From contig WGNA01000015.1 of the NCBI GenBank assembly GCA_016124755.1, positions 1-64,000 on the forward strand: 64,000 nucleotides of DNA. Reading direction: 5' to 3'. Made by a program: the position numbers and the translations under genes. The notes beneath the pieces are model-generated. The model was not told where the DNA came from. It saw only the letters and a list, made by a program, of their open reading frames with translations, and did not search any database. Below, in pieces: positions 37,750 to 46,042 of this stretch. Numbering within the stretch: the first letter of the stretch is position 1; each line of letters opens with the position of its first letter. The stretch is from Bacteroidota bacterium (GTDB lineage: Bacteria > Bacteroidota > Bacteroidia > NS11-12g > UBA9320).

Positions 37750-40700
37750 TTACCATTTGAATGTCAAACCGAGTTGCAGGTTTCTTGGGGCTCCAAAGTT
37801 ATTGGGATTGTTCATACGAAGTCTGTATAACTGCACAAAAGTTTCGGAATCCACCTGATTTCTTATTGCTTGTTGTCCTTGGGGTGAGTTGAGGTAGCCG
37901 TCATCGTCGGCTAAGCCAGTGTAACTATATACCGATTGTATTGCCTTGAAATTGAAAATGTTCGAAGCAGTAACATACACCGACATGTTGTAATGTTTGT
38001 TTATTGAAAAGGCCTTTTCGAACCGTACATCAACATTATGTCTCCAACTAATTCTGCTTCCGCTCGGGTTGCCTTTGATCTGCGCCCGCTGAACAACTCC
38101 ATTGTCGGCCTGAGCTTCGGAAACCGGAGATACCGTTGCCGTATAAGGTTCACCTGAAATAGACTGTGCGGTCATCGAGAAAAATGCGTTCTGAAGAATT
38201 CTTCGGCCGCCTACAACCGGGCCGCTATAGTTTTTACCCATGCCAAAGCTGTACACAAAAAATCCTTTTAAGGTGTGTCGGTTGTCGAACGAAAGCGGAA
38301 AGAAACTTCTCAGATTCGGCTGACCGCTTTGAATGAGAGACGCGGCAGAATTTACGTTTGATCCGGTTCCGTCGGCGAACTGCAAAGCATAACTTGCATT
38401 AATGGAGATGTGCCCTGATTGGTATTCATATTCCAGAAAATATCGCTTGATCACTGAAAAATCGATGTTCGAATAAGTGGTGTACGAGTAGGGATATGCA
38501 TCAAGCATCCTGTATTGATTGAAATCGTTTCGGATTGTGGCGTAAGCTGCGGAAATGTTCAGGCTGGCAAATTGTCCGATGTTTTGTTTAAAACCGATGT
38601 TGTATTCGGTTTTGATCCTGGCTTTCAAATTCGCATTGGCAATAAGCGACGCCGTATTGTTTTTCAAACCGTAATACGCTGTGTATGGAGCATAAATCAA
38701 AGAAGCATCCGGGTTTTGAGCAAGTTTGTCGTAACTCACATAGAACATCTGATAGGTCGAAAGCGGGAAGGAAACTGAGATTCTGGGCAGAACTAAATTC
38801 TGGGGTGTATATGATGTGAATGCGTGCGTGGTTAATTCCTGATGTTCGGGATCAATCAAAAAAGGCTGTATCCTGCCGGAACTGCTGGAGTTCGCCAAAA
38901 GCGCCGGATCAGAAATTTTTTGTCCGCTTGCATCATACCACTGATCGCCGTCGCGATACCCGACGATCTTGTTCGGGTTGTTCGCATTGTCGACGTACAC
39001 TGCGAAGTTTTCACCGATCCCATCCGGATGATGAATTTCTTTTCCGTGAAGGTCTTGAACTTCACCTACGGTTTTTACCGGAAACAGGTTGTACGGATCT
39101 TTCATTACCATCTGGTTGGCATCGAAGCGTTCGAAGCGGAATCCGGCCCGCACGATCAGTTGTCTGAAAACGAATTTATCCTGTAACCACGCCGCAGACA
39201 TTATCGGATTGTACGCGTCAACCGGACGATGGAGCGGATCATTCAAAAAAGAAGAAAAACCCTTTTTGCCCCGAACTTTATTCCCGGTATGATCGAAGCC
39301 AGACCACGACGCGAAACTGTTTCCGTTGTTCAGCAACTCATCCGCAGAAAACATATCCATCGAGAAAGTTGATGGCGCCAGAGCGTTGATGTCAATCCAG
39401 GTTGTTTCATCAGCGGTTTTTCCATTGGCATCCACGTAGCCGGAAGAAATGAGTTTGTCTCGCAGGCTCTTATCGAAATGTGTTTGCAGATTAGGATCAA
39501 TGGTGGTGTTGTAATAAATGGTGTCGAGGAATCGTCCGTTTTCATCAAATACACCGGAAACGGATTTCGGATCGGCAGCAGTAATCTGTCGGTTAACTAA
39601 AAGAGGCATGAGTTGCCACAGTGCCATTGCATTCAGGTTGTAATAACCGCTTCGATCCTGTTGATAATACATGCCGAATTCAAAGTCGTGCTGAACTTCC
39701 CGGTTTCTTCCCGGGTGAACAGATGCTTCACCGTACGCAGTAATTCCCAATCGCTCCTGATACGATTTATTGTAGTTGGGATACACAGTTCCCGGATTGG
39801 CATACAAAGAATAAATCAGCGGGATGTTCCGCCCGTTTACCAAACCACCGGCCTGCACAAGATTCTGCATCGACGGATTTCCAAGTAGACTGTACATGAA
39901 ATTGGTGTAGTTCGCCAGTTCCGGATTTTGTGTTCCCGGAACGAATGAAATTAGCGAGTCTCGGTATCCGGTTAACGCCCTGTAATTGGTTACCCAGACT
40001 TTTGATCCGTCGGCTTTGGTAACTTCAACCGGCTTGTCACTAATGTAGTTGTACACCGGAACCCTCAAGGTGTTAAACTGTCCGACATAGCCATACGAGA
40101 AAACGTCGTCTCCGTGAAATGCACTTCCGGTTTTTGAATTTGCGTATTGATGGGAGATTTCAATTGCGTAATACATCGAACTAATCACATCGGAAGAATC
40201 GCCAATGAATTTACCAAGAGTTGAGTATGGAGCTTTTACCTGATGCCGGAAATTTACCTGAGTGCTGATTCCGCTAAAAGTATATTCCGGATTGTTGTCG
40301 GAGTTGAAAAGGGTATTATTCAACAGCGGAATCCTTCTGTTTATGTAGTTGTAGTTTTCTATTAAATCGAGAGAAATTCTTGTCGTCGGGTTCCAGGTGA
40401 GTTTTCCTTGTATGGAAACATCGTGTCTTGCAGCGTTCGGCTGAACAGCAGAATTTTTTAGTGAACCCGTCTCTACGAAAGATGCAGATGGCAGATATCC
40501 TCCCACCGTTTCACTTGAGGCTAAAGGCTGTTCTCTTAATTGTTGAATGGCTTCCCGGGTGCCGGTCATGTATCCGGTTGGCGACGGAAATGGATCTGAC
40601 TGAAATCTGTAACTTCCCTGCAAGCTTACTCCTAAAACCAATTTTTTATAGGTCTCACTCAGGTATTGGGTTTTCAGTGCTTTAGTGAAATAGGTAGAAA

Positions 40701-41421
40701 CCAAATTGTGGTTGTAGGCATTAAACAAACTCGAAGAAGTGATTTGAACCGTGCGCTCATTCACCAACGGAATTGCGGCTGTTTTGAAAAATGTAGCACC
40801 TCCGGTAAATCCTCCGTACCGCGCTGAAACTCCCCGGTCGATTACTTCAACACCTTCTAAACCGAGGTTCGAAATCGGAAGCGGACCGATCTGCGGAGTA
40901 TTGCCTTCACGAAGAAAAGCCGTAGATCCCGATTTGCCTTTTCCAATGCTGAGCTGACCGTTTCCGTCGACCTGCGCACCTGAAAGTAAAGAAAGACTTG
41001 CGACCGGATTGGTGGATGGAAGCACGTTAATTACATCTCCGATTCCTTCTTTTTGCTCCGAATCGACCGGACGCCGAATGTCGATGGTTCCGATTTGATA
41101 GGCGTTGGAGAGAATGATTGAATCACGGAGCTGAACCTGCTCCGAAGTGAAGTGAATTTCTTCCCGGTACACTTCAGGGGAGTTAAGACTGCTCACCTTT
41201 AGAACATAAACACCGGCCATAATTAATTTAATCTGGAAACCTCCGTTCTGATCGGTCTCAACGAGATAGCGGGTAAAACTATCTTGCTGTAATTCGATGA
41301 TCGCGACATTGTCGGGATTTCTCGATTCATCATAAACATGTCCCCGCAATTCGGATCGCTGGGCAAAAAGTTTTGGAATTAATAAAAGAGTAAAGGCGGT
41401 TAGGGTTAGCGCTTTTTTCAT
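37750..41421 (-). CDS. TonB-dependent receptor, paralog of the 32823-36572 protein
   Basis: 1223 residues. Signal peptide (MKKALTLTAFTLLLIPKLFAQ), carboxypeptidase-like domain to about residue 115, plug with ARYGGFTGGATFFKT, and a long barrel. Long stretches match the other receptor: FSMDMFSAxxLxNNGNS, RFxRFDANQ-type segments, DPYxLFPxKTxGEV and, near the C-terminus, SVYxYTGLxxDDGYLNSP. The N-terminal domain and plug have diverged much more than the barrel and loops. It ends in LGLTFKW and has no secreted-protein partner next to it. Own transcription unit. Confidence 0.92.
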   Translation of the reverse strand: MKKALTLTAFTLLLIPKLFAQRSELRGHVYDESRNPDNVAIIELQQDSFTRYLVETDQNGGFQIKLIMAGVYVLKVSSLNSPEVYREEIHFTSEQVQLRDSIILSNAYQIGTIDIRRPVDSEQKEGIGDVINVLPSTNPVASLSLLSGAQVDGNGQLSIGKGKSGSTAFLREGNTPQIGPLPISNLGLEGVEVIDRGVSARYGGFTGGATFFKTAAIPLVNERTVQITSSSLFNAYNHNLVSTYFTKALKTQYLSETYKKLVLGVSLQGSYRFQSDPFPSPTGYMTGTREAIQQLREQPLASSETVGGYLPSASFVETGSLKNSAVQPNAARHDVSIQGKLTWNPTTRISLDLIENYNYINRRIPLLNNTLFNSDNNPEYTFSGISTQVNFRHQVKAPYSTLGKFIGDSSDVISSMYYAIEISHQYANSKTGSAFHGDDVFSYGYVGQFNTLRVPVYNYISDKPVEVTKADGSKVWVTNYRALTGYRDSLISFVPGTQNPELANYTNFMYSLLGNPSMQNLVQAGGLVNGRNIPLIYSLYANPGTVYPNYNKSYQERLGITAYGEASVHPGRNREVQHDFEFGMYYQQDRSGYYNLNAMALWQLMPLLVNRQITAADPKSVSGVFDENGRFLDTIYYNTTIDPNLQTHFDKSLRDKLISSGYVDANGKTADETTWIDINALAPSTFSMDMFSADELLNNGNSFASWSGFDHTGNKVRGKKGFSSFLNDPLHRPVDAYNPIMSAAWLQDKFVFRQLIVRAGFRFERFDANQMVMKDPYNLFPVKTVGEVQDLHGKEIHHPDGIGENFAVYVDNANNPNKIVGYRDGDQWYDASGQKISDPALLANSSSSGRIQPFLIDPEHQELTTHAFTSYTPQNLVLPRISVSFPLSTYQMFYVSYDKLAQNPDASLIYAPYTAYYGLKNNTASLIANANLKARIKTEYNIGFKQNIGQFASLNISAAYATIRNDFNQYRMLDAYPYSYTTYSNIDFSVIKRYFLEYEYQSGHISINASYALQFADGTGSNVNSAASLIQSGQPNLRSFFPLSFDNRHTLKGFFVYSFGMGKNYSGPVVGGRRILQNAFFSMTAQSISGEPYTATVSPVSEAQADNGVVQRAQIKGNPSGSRISWRHNVDVRFEKAFSINKHYNMSVYVTASNIFNFKAIQSVYSYTGLADDDGYLNSPQGQQAIRNQVDSETFVQLYRLRMNNPNNFGAPRNLQLGLTFKW

Positions 41422-41514
41422 ACGGTTTACATTAGTGGTAATCCGAATGTCTTTCTGAAAAAGATTTTATTAAAGCGACTTTTAACGATGTGGGAGCTTT
41501 AACTCACCAACGGA

Positions 41515-42303
41515 TTAAAACAGAAGTTTTTCTTCTAAATGAATGATTTCTCCGAAGAAGAGTTTGGCAGTTTCCTCAAAAGACTGTGTGTAGTCGGAAA
41601 CATAAAAGTGATTGGTGCCAATGGAAACGGTTTGATGCGACAGTTCAGAAACGCCGGCCAGATTTTCAGCGATCAATTCCGGCGCATCAAAAAGCAAAAC
41701 GGATCCTTGATAATACGATTCGATCTGAGGTTTTATGAGAGGGTAATGCGTGCAACCCAAAATGAGCGCATCAATTTTCCCGAGTTGATCGAGATACGTG
41801 TGAATTACTGTTTCGGCGATGGAGTTTTTAATAAAACCCTCTTCGATCATGGGAGCGAGAAGAGGCGTTGCCAGTTCAACTACTTCCAGATCCTCCCGCA
41901 GTTTGAGTAATCTCTTTTTATAAATATGGCTTTGTATAGTTCTCCGGGTTCCGATTACTCCAACCTTCTTAATATGAAGGTCAGAAGCAACACATGCAGC
42001 CACCGGATCAATCACGTTGAGAACTTCGGTAAAGCCGGGAACTACCGTATCTTTTTGTAAAACCGAAGATGCACTATTACAGGCAACCACTAACCGGGAG
42101 CAATTTTGCCCCAACAGAAAGCTGCTGATTTCTTTAATGTAGCCGCGAATGCTGTGAACCGATTTGTCACCGTATGGAAGATGTACGGTATCCCCAAAAT
42201 AAATGATGGGTTGACCGGGAAGCCTCTTTCTGATCGCTGAGGCTACGGTCAACCCACCAATACCGGAGTCAAAAACACCAATGGGTCGGGTGTCTCCGGT
42301 CAT
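41515..42303 (-). CDS. murI: Glutamate racemase
   Basis: 262 residues; converts L- to D-glutamate for peptidoglycan. The two catalytic cysteines are in VVACNSASS and ALILGCTHYPLI; FDSGIGGLTVA at the N-terminus and FGDTVHLPYGDKS are family signatures. It starts 3 bp after the second ompH gene and is the last gene of an ompH-ompH-murI operon, an order usual in Bacteroidota. Confidence 0.96.
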   Translation of the reverse strand: MTGDTRPIGVFDSGIGGLTVASAIRKRLPGQPIIYFGDTVHLPYGDKSVHSIRGYIKEISSFLLGQNCSRLVVACNSASSVLQKDTVVPGFTEVLNVIDPVAACVASDLHIKKVGVIGTRRTIQSHIYKKRLLKLREDLEVVELATPLLAPMIEEGFIKNSIAETVIHTYLDQLGKIDALILGCTHYPLIKPQIESYYQGSVLLFDAPELIAENLAGVSELSHQTVSIGTNHFYVSDYTQSFEETAKLFFGEIIHLEEKLLF

Positions 42304-42306
42304 AAA

Positions 42307-42816
42307 TTATTTAACGCCGAGTTTGGCTTTAACAGCGGCTATCAGATCGTGGTTCGGATCGCCATAAATGACACTCAATCCTTCCGACGAATCGAGTACA
42401 TAGGTATATCCTTTTTCTTTGGCGACTGTTTGAATAACGCCTTTCACTTTATCGATGACCGGCTGAATGAGTTCGTCTTGTTTTGCGGAAATTGCCTGTT
42501 GTGCTTCTTGTTGAATCTGCTGGTATCGATTCACCAGATCCTGATATTCCTGCTGACGAATTTCGAGAATGTCCGGATCGTTTGTCGGATTCATCTTCCA
42601 GTAATCCTGTTTGTTTTTCAATTCGGTTTCGATGGCGGTGAGTTTCTTTTCATAGGAAGCCTGCATAATTTCAAGCTTCGCTTTTATAGAGTCAACTTCC
42701 GGAAGGCCTTCCACCAATTTTTGAAAGTCGATGTGGGCAATTTTCGTTTGAGCTGTGCTGAAACTGCTGAAGGCAATCATCAGCATGGAAAGAATCAATG
42801 AATGTTTGAATCTCAT
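42307..42816 (-). CDS. OmpH/Skp periplasmic chaperone (second copy)
   Basis: 169 residues. Signal peptide cut after STA (near residue 22), then IAHIDFQKLVEGLPEV, a long Lys/Glu/Gln coiled-coil (tentacles), and the conserved YTYVLDSSEGLSVIYG near the C-terminus. By family it is a holdase for unfolded OM proteins on their way to BAM. Confidence 0.93.
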   Translation of the reverse strand: MRFKHSLILSMLMIAFSSFSTAQTKIAHIDFQKLVEGLPEVDSIKAKLEIMQASYEKKLTAIETELKNKQDYWKMNPTNDPDILEIRQQEYQDLVNRYQQIQQEAQQAISAKQDELIQPVIDKVKGVIQTVAKEKGYTYVLDSSEGLSVIYGDPNHDLIAAVKAKLGVK

Positions 42817-42869
42817 CTTGAATGTTTTGTTATAAGGGTTGTGGATGGATTTGTCGATCAGTTATACAA

Positions 42870-43478
42870 TCAGTTACCGGGTGGTAAATCGTCGTCAGAC
42901 GGAGGTGTGTCTCCGTTGGTTTTTTTGTTGTCTCGAATAGTTGTGATACCCAATTCTTCCAGAACTTCATCGCTCTTATCAAAGCGGTTGTTGCTGAACA
43001 GCATTACTAAGTCGCCGGATTTGTCGAAAATGAAATCGAGTTTATTTTTATTGGCAATTTTCTGAATGGCTTCATAAACACGATCCTGAATCGGCTTGAT
43101 GAGTTCTTCCCGCTTTTTAAATAACTCGCCTTCAAATCCGAATTTATCCTGCTGGTATTTTTTGGCTTCTTTTTCTTTGGTTACGATATCGGCTTCGCGT
43201 TGCTTTTGTTGTTCAGAATTTAAGAGGACCTTTTCAACATTATAGGCCTTGTACATTTTATCAATGTCGTCGTATTTCTTGTCTAATTCTTTCTGCCACG
43301 TTTCGGCGAGCTCGTTTATTTTCTTTTGAGCGGATTTGTATTCCGGTATCTGATTCAGTATGTAATCCGTATCGACATAGGCGAAGTTCTGGGCTGTTGA
43401 CTTGCCGATTCCCATCATTGCGAGAAGAATCAAAACGATGGCGTTGCGGAAGAAAGTGGTTTTGATGAAGTTTTTCAT
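42870..43478 (-). CDS. OmpH/Skp periplasmic chaperone (first copy)
   Basis: 202 residues. Signal peptide cut after STA|Q near residue 29, FAYVDTDYILNQIPEYKSA at the start of the coiled coil, and LDFIFDKSGDLVMLF in the head domain. It differs from the next copy by a longer, acidic Asp/Pro-rich tail (DTPPSDDDLPPGN). In many Bacteroidota bamA lies directly upstream; here it does not (217 bp without a full gene). Confidence 0.93.
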   Translation of the reverse strand: MKNFIKTTFFRNAIVLILLAMMGIGKSTAQNFAYVDTDYILNQIPEYKSAQKKINELAETWQKELDKKYDDIDKMYKAYNVEKVLLNSEQQKQREADIVTKEKEAKKYQQDKFGFEGELFKKREELIKPIQDRVYEAIQKIANKNKLDFIFDKSGDLVMLFSNNRFDKSDEVLEELGITTIRDNKKTNGDTPPSDDDLPPGN

Positions 43479-43524
43479 AGTGCTTTTAATTACGTACGGT
43501 TGGGCAACGTGTTACAATAAGCAA

Positions 43525-43673
43525 TCAAATTTTACCTGACGAAGTTAATTCACGCATTACCAAATCACCGGCCGTTGAAAGCGCTGCAAACATAATTAAA
43601 TTTTCAGGTCGGCCTCTTCCGTTGGCCAAATCAAAGGGTTGTATGGTTCATTGTTCATCGTGGCTTTTAGCAT
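43525..43673 (-). pseudogene. Possible small gene with a frameshift
   Basis: Two short frames join into a coherent small protein if one base is added in the CCCTTT run near 43636. The first frame starts at ATG 43673 (MLKATMNNEPYN), 22 bp after the lipoprotein stop; the second continues PFDLANGRGRPENL ... MFAALSTAGDLVMRELTSSG and stops at 43525. Unjoined, the first frame stops after 25 codons; the second alone could start at TTG 43629 (34 codons). Protein-like composition supports coding, but no family is recognised. It may be a real frameshift, an assembly indel or chance. The rest of the 43479-43695 gap holds nothing I can name. Confidence 0.3.
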
Positions 43674-43695
43674 AGACAAACGAACCTTTGATCTG

Positions 43696-44226
43696 TTAAT
43701 GTTGAAGTGCGATTCGCTCCGATTCTAAAACATTGCTTTTGTGTAAAGCCCGGTCCGCAATCTGAATACTGCATTCAATTGTGTCGGGATAAAGATAGTT
43801 TTTTGATGCGTCTAGCCGGATGTCGATGGTTCCGTAAATTTCACGGTTTCTTCCGGTGGGAGTGATGTTCGGAATTCGCTGAAAAAAGATTTCCGGATCT
43901 GAAGTGCCCGGCTGGTGTATCGCAATTTTATTCGAGCCACTCACTTGCCAGACATCTAAAAAGAGGTTGTATTGAAATTCACTGCCGCTGTTAAAAGGAG
44001 GAAATGTGTCTGAAGCTTCCAATCCGATATCTCCGTCTTTGTCTATATAGTCGAAGGACAAAATGAGAAGTGAATCGCTCCCGGCAACACTTTTAATAAT
44101 TTGTGATCTCAGTTTGCTGATTTCCGGAATTGAGCTACCGGTTTCGTGGTTGTCTTTACATGCGGAAAGGATCAATGCAATCGCAAGCAAGGTATGGAAG
44201 TGATATGGTTTAATTTTGAAGGCCAT
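43696..44226 (-). CDS. Hypothetical lipoprotein
   Basis: 176 residues with lipobox LILSAC (Cys23), then a beta-rich domain with SFDYIDKDGDIGLEAS (a Ca2+-loop-like DKDGD) and IQIADRALHKSN. A Bacteroidota lipoprotein of unknown function. Its ATG (44226-44224) overlaps the ATG of the divergent LuxE-like gene in one CATG; no other start in its first 23 residues keeps the lipobox. Confidence 0.8.
   Translation of the reverse strand: MAFKIKPYHFHTLLAIALILSACKDNHETGSSIPEISKLRSQIIKSVAGSDSLLILSFDYIDKDGDIGLEASDTFPPFNSGSEFQYNLFLDVWQVSGSNKIAIHQPGTSDPEIFFQRIPNITPTGRNREIYGTIDIRLDASKNYLYPDTIECSIQIADRALHKSNVLESERIALQH
44211..44218 (+). promoter_or_regulatory. -7 box (TAATTTTG) of the LuxE-like gene
   Basis: Exact TAnnTTTG ending 6 bp before ATG 44225, inside the first codons of the divergent lipoprotein gene. 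It overlaps the alternative TTG start at 44216, which is therefore rejected. Confidence 0.5.
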
Positions 44227-45199
44227 GCCGGTTCCTTTTTCGAAAGAGGAAATATTCTCAGTAAAAAAACAAAACTTTAACGAGCTTGCCCTTGAAATCT
44301 TTCAATTTCAGGCGAGGGAAAATGAGGTCTATAACAGGTTTATTCGTTACACAACCCGAAAGCCGGAGAAAATAAACCGGGTTGAAGATATCCCTTTTTT
44401 ACCGGTTGAGATTTATAAAAACCACATTGTTAATTCAACGGGTGAACCGGTTTCCGATTTGTATTTTGCCAGTAGTGCCACGACCGGACAGAAATCAAGC
44501 CGCCACTATTTGTTCGACCGGGATTGGTATGAATTGGCTTTTAGAAGCGGGTTTGAAAAATTTTATGGCGATCCGGAAAGCTGGAATATCCTCGCACTGC
44601 TGCCGGGTTATATTGAAAATCCCCATTCGTCATTAATCTCAATGGTTCGAATTCTGGGTGCAGGTGACAACGATTTTTATCTTTCTGATTTTGATGCGTT
44701 GTTTCAAAATCTGGAAAACCGAACTCAAGGCAAATACCTGTTAATTGGGGTGAGTCATGCGCTGGTGGATTTTGCAGAACGTTTTCAACTCAGTTCCGGA
44801 GATAATCTGGTTATTATGGAAACAGGCGGGATGAAAGGCCGTAAAAAGGAAATTACCCGGGAAGAATTACACCGTCAATTAATGAGCTCTTTCGGCGTTC
44901 AGGAAATTCATTCGGAATACGGAATGGCCGAACTCTTTTCTCAGGCTTACAGTTCCGGAGGAGGATATTTTTCTACTCCGCCGTGGATGAAAGTTTTTAT
45001 CCGATCTGCTGATGATCCTTTTTCAATGGAGCCTCCCAATATTCGCGGTGGAATCTGCGTAGCCGATCTGGCGAATGTCGAAACTTGCTCTTTCGTGGCA
45101 ACTTCAGATATCGGGCGTATGCTTCCGGATAATACTTTTGAAGTTCTCGGACGATTCGACCACAGTGAAGTCCGTGGTTGTAACGTAATGATTGCATGA
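44225..45199 (+). CDS. LuxE-like acyltransferase/acyl-protein synthetase
   Basis: 324 residues. The segments DLYFASSATTGQKSSRHYLF, NILALLPGYIENPHSSL, GVSHALVDFAE and EIHSEYGMAELFSQAYSSG match the LuxE/acyl-protein synthetase superfamily of adenylate-forming enzymes: the SSATTGQ loop is the phosphate-binding loop and YGMAE the A5 motif. It lacks the small C-terminal domain of full AMP ligases. By family it would activate a carboxylic acid as acyl-AMP; the substrate is unknown, and no fatty-acid reductase is nearby, so it is not a lux operon. It overlaps the next gene by 4 bp. Confidence 0.87.
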   Translation: MPVPFSKEEIFSVKKQNFNELALEIFQFQARENEVYNRFIRYTTRKPEKINRVEDIPFLPVEIYKNHIVNSTGEPVSDLYFASSATTGQKSSRHYLFDRDWYELAFRSGFEKFYGDPESWNILALLPGYIENPHSSLISMVRILGAGDNDFYLSDFDALFQNLENRTQGKYLLIGVSHALVDFAERFQLSSGDNLVIMETGGMKGRKKEITREELHRQLMSSFGVQEIHSEYGMAELFSQAYSSGGGYFSTPPWMKVFIRSADDPFSMEPPNIRGGICVADLANVETCSFVATSDIGRMLPDNTFEVLGRFDHSEVRGCNVMIA

Positions 45200-46038
45200 T
45201 TAAACTATTCGGTTCTCTTTCTTTGGTTCTGCTAATCTGTTCGTTGACCGGTAACGCTTTCGGTCAGGAGGAAGAACCGTTTACAACCCAGAGGATTTTC
45301 ATGGAAAAACGCGCTCCGATTTTTATTAATGCAGGCGTTATTACCCGTTCGTTCAAACCGGCTGAACTTGAGCCCAAACAGCCCGGTGGTGAGATAAACT
45401 TTCAAAGATCTGCCGGAATCGGAGTTTATCTCGGATTGGAAATGGCCATCAATCAAACTCCGGATTATGATCGAATGGTTACCATCGAATTGGGATTTAA
45501 CCGCACTCAATACGATCTGGTGGGGAACGGCAAATTAAATGCACAGAAATTCAGTCTTGATCACGACATTAATTTCAATTTCCAGATTCCACTGTCGGCC
45601 ACAGAAGGAGCCATGAAACTCAATTACACCCGGAGAATTTCGAAACTGTATTTGTTGCGTTTCGGCACCGGATTTAACATTGTTCAGGTTCCGTTGAATT
45701 CGCGGGAGGTGAATGCAAGAGTTCAGGTTTTAAAAGACGGATTGAGCTCGAGCTCGGTTATTTTCAAGAATGATCAGGGATCTTTTCCGAGATTTCAAAA
45801 CAATTCAGATCAATCCCTTTCAATGGGCTTTTTGTGTTCGGCAGGTATTGATTTGAAATTGTCGGATTACTCACTTTTAGAACTCCAATTGCGATCTTCC
45901 TTTAGTAAATCGAGAGAACTGAAAACCGCGGTGACTTCTGATTTCGATTATGCCGGTAATCTCGTTTGCCCGAAAACCTATTTTGCATTCAGTATCGGAT
46001 GGACCGGCACCCTTAACCACAGATTAGTCAAAAAATAA
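45196..46038 (+). CDS. Outer-membrane beta-barrel hypothetical protein
   Basis: 280 residues. Signal peptide MIKLFGSLSLVLLICSLTG, cut after AFG|Q near residue 23. The rest alternates short amphipathic strands and Gly/Asn turns (IELGFNRTQYDL, RFGTGFNIVQV, YFAFSIGWTG), typical of a small barrel. It is translationally coupled to the LuxE-like gene (ATGA overlap), which suggests a shared role. It ends 4 bp before the convergent copper-monooxygenase gene. Confidence 0.82.
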   Translation: MIKLFGSLSLVLLICSLTGNAFGQEEEPFTTQRIFMEKRAPIFINAGVITRSFKPAELEPKQPGGEINFQRSAGIGVYLGLEMAINQTPDYDRMVTIELGFNRTQYDLVGNGKLNAQKFSLDHDINFNFQIPLSATEGAMKLNYTRRISKLYLLRFGTGFNIVQVPLNSREVNARVQVLKDGLSSSSVIFKNDQGSFPRFQNNSDQSLSMGFLCSAGIDLKLSDYSLLELQLRSSFSKSRELKTAVTSDFDYAGNLVCPKTYFAFSIGWTGTLNHRLVKK

Positions 46039-46042
46039 TATC

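Noticed and set aside
44225-45199. Bioluminescence (lux) operon
   Set aside because: Only a LuxE-like protein is present; no luciferase, reductase or thioesterase genes are nearby.
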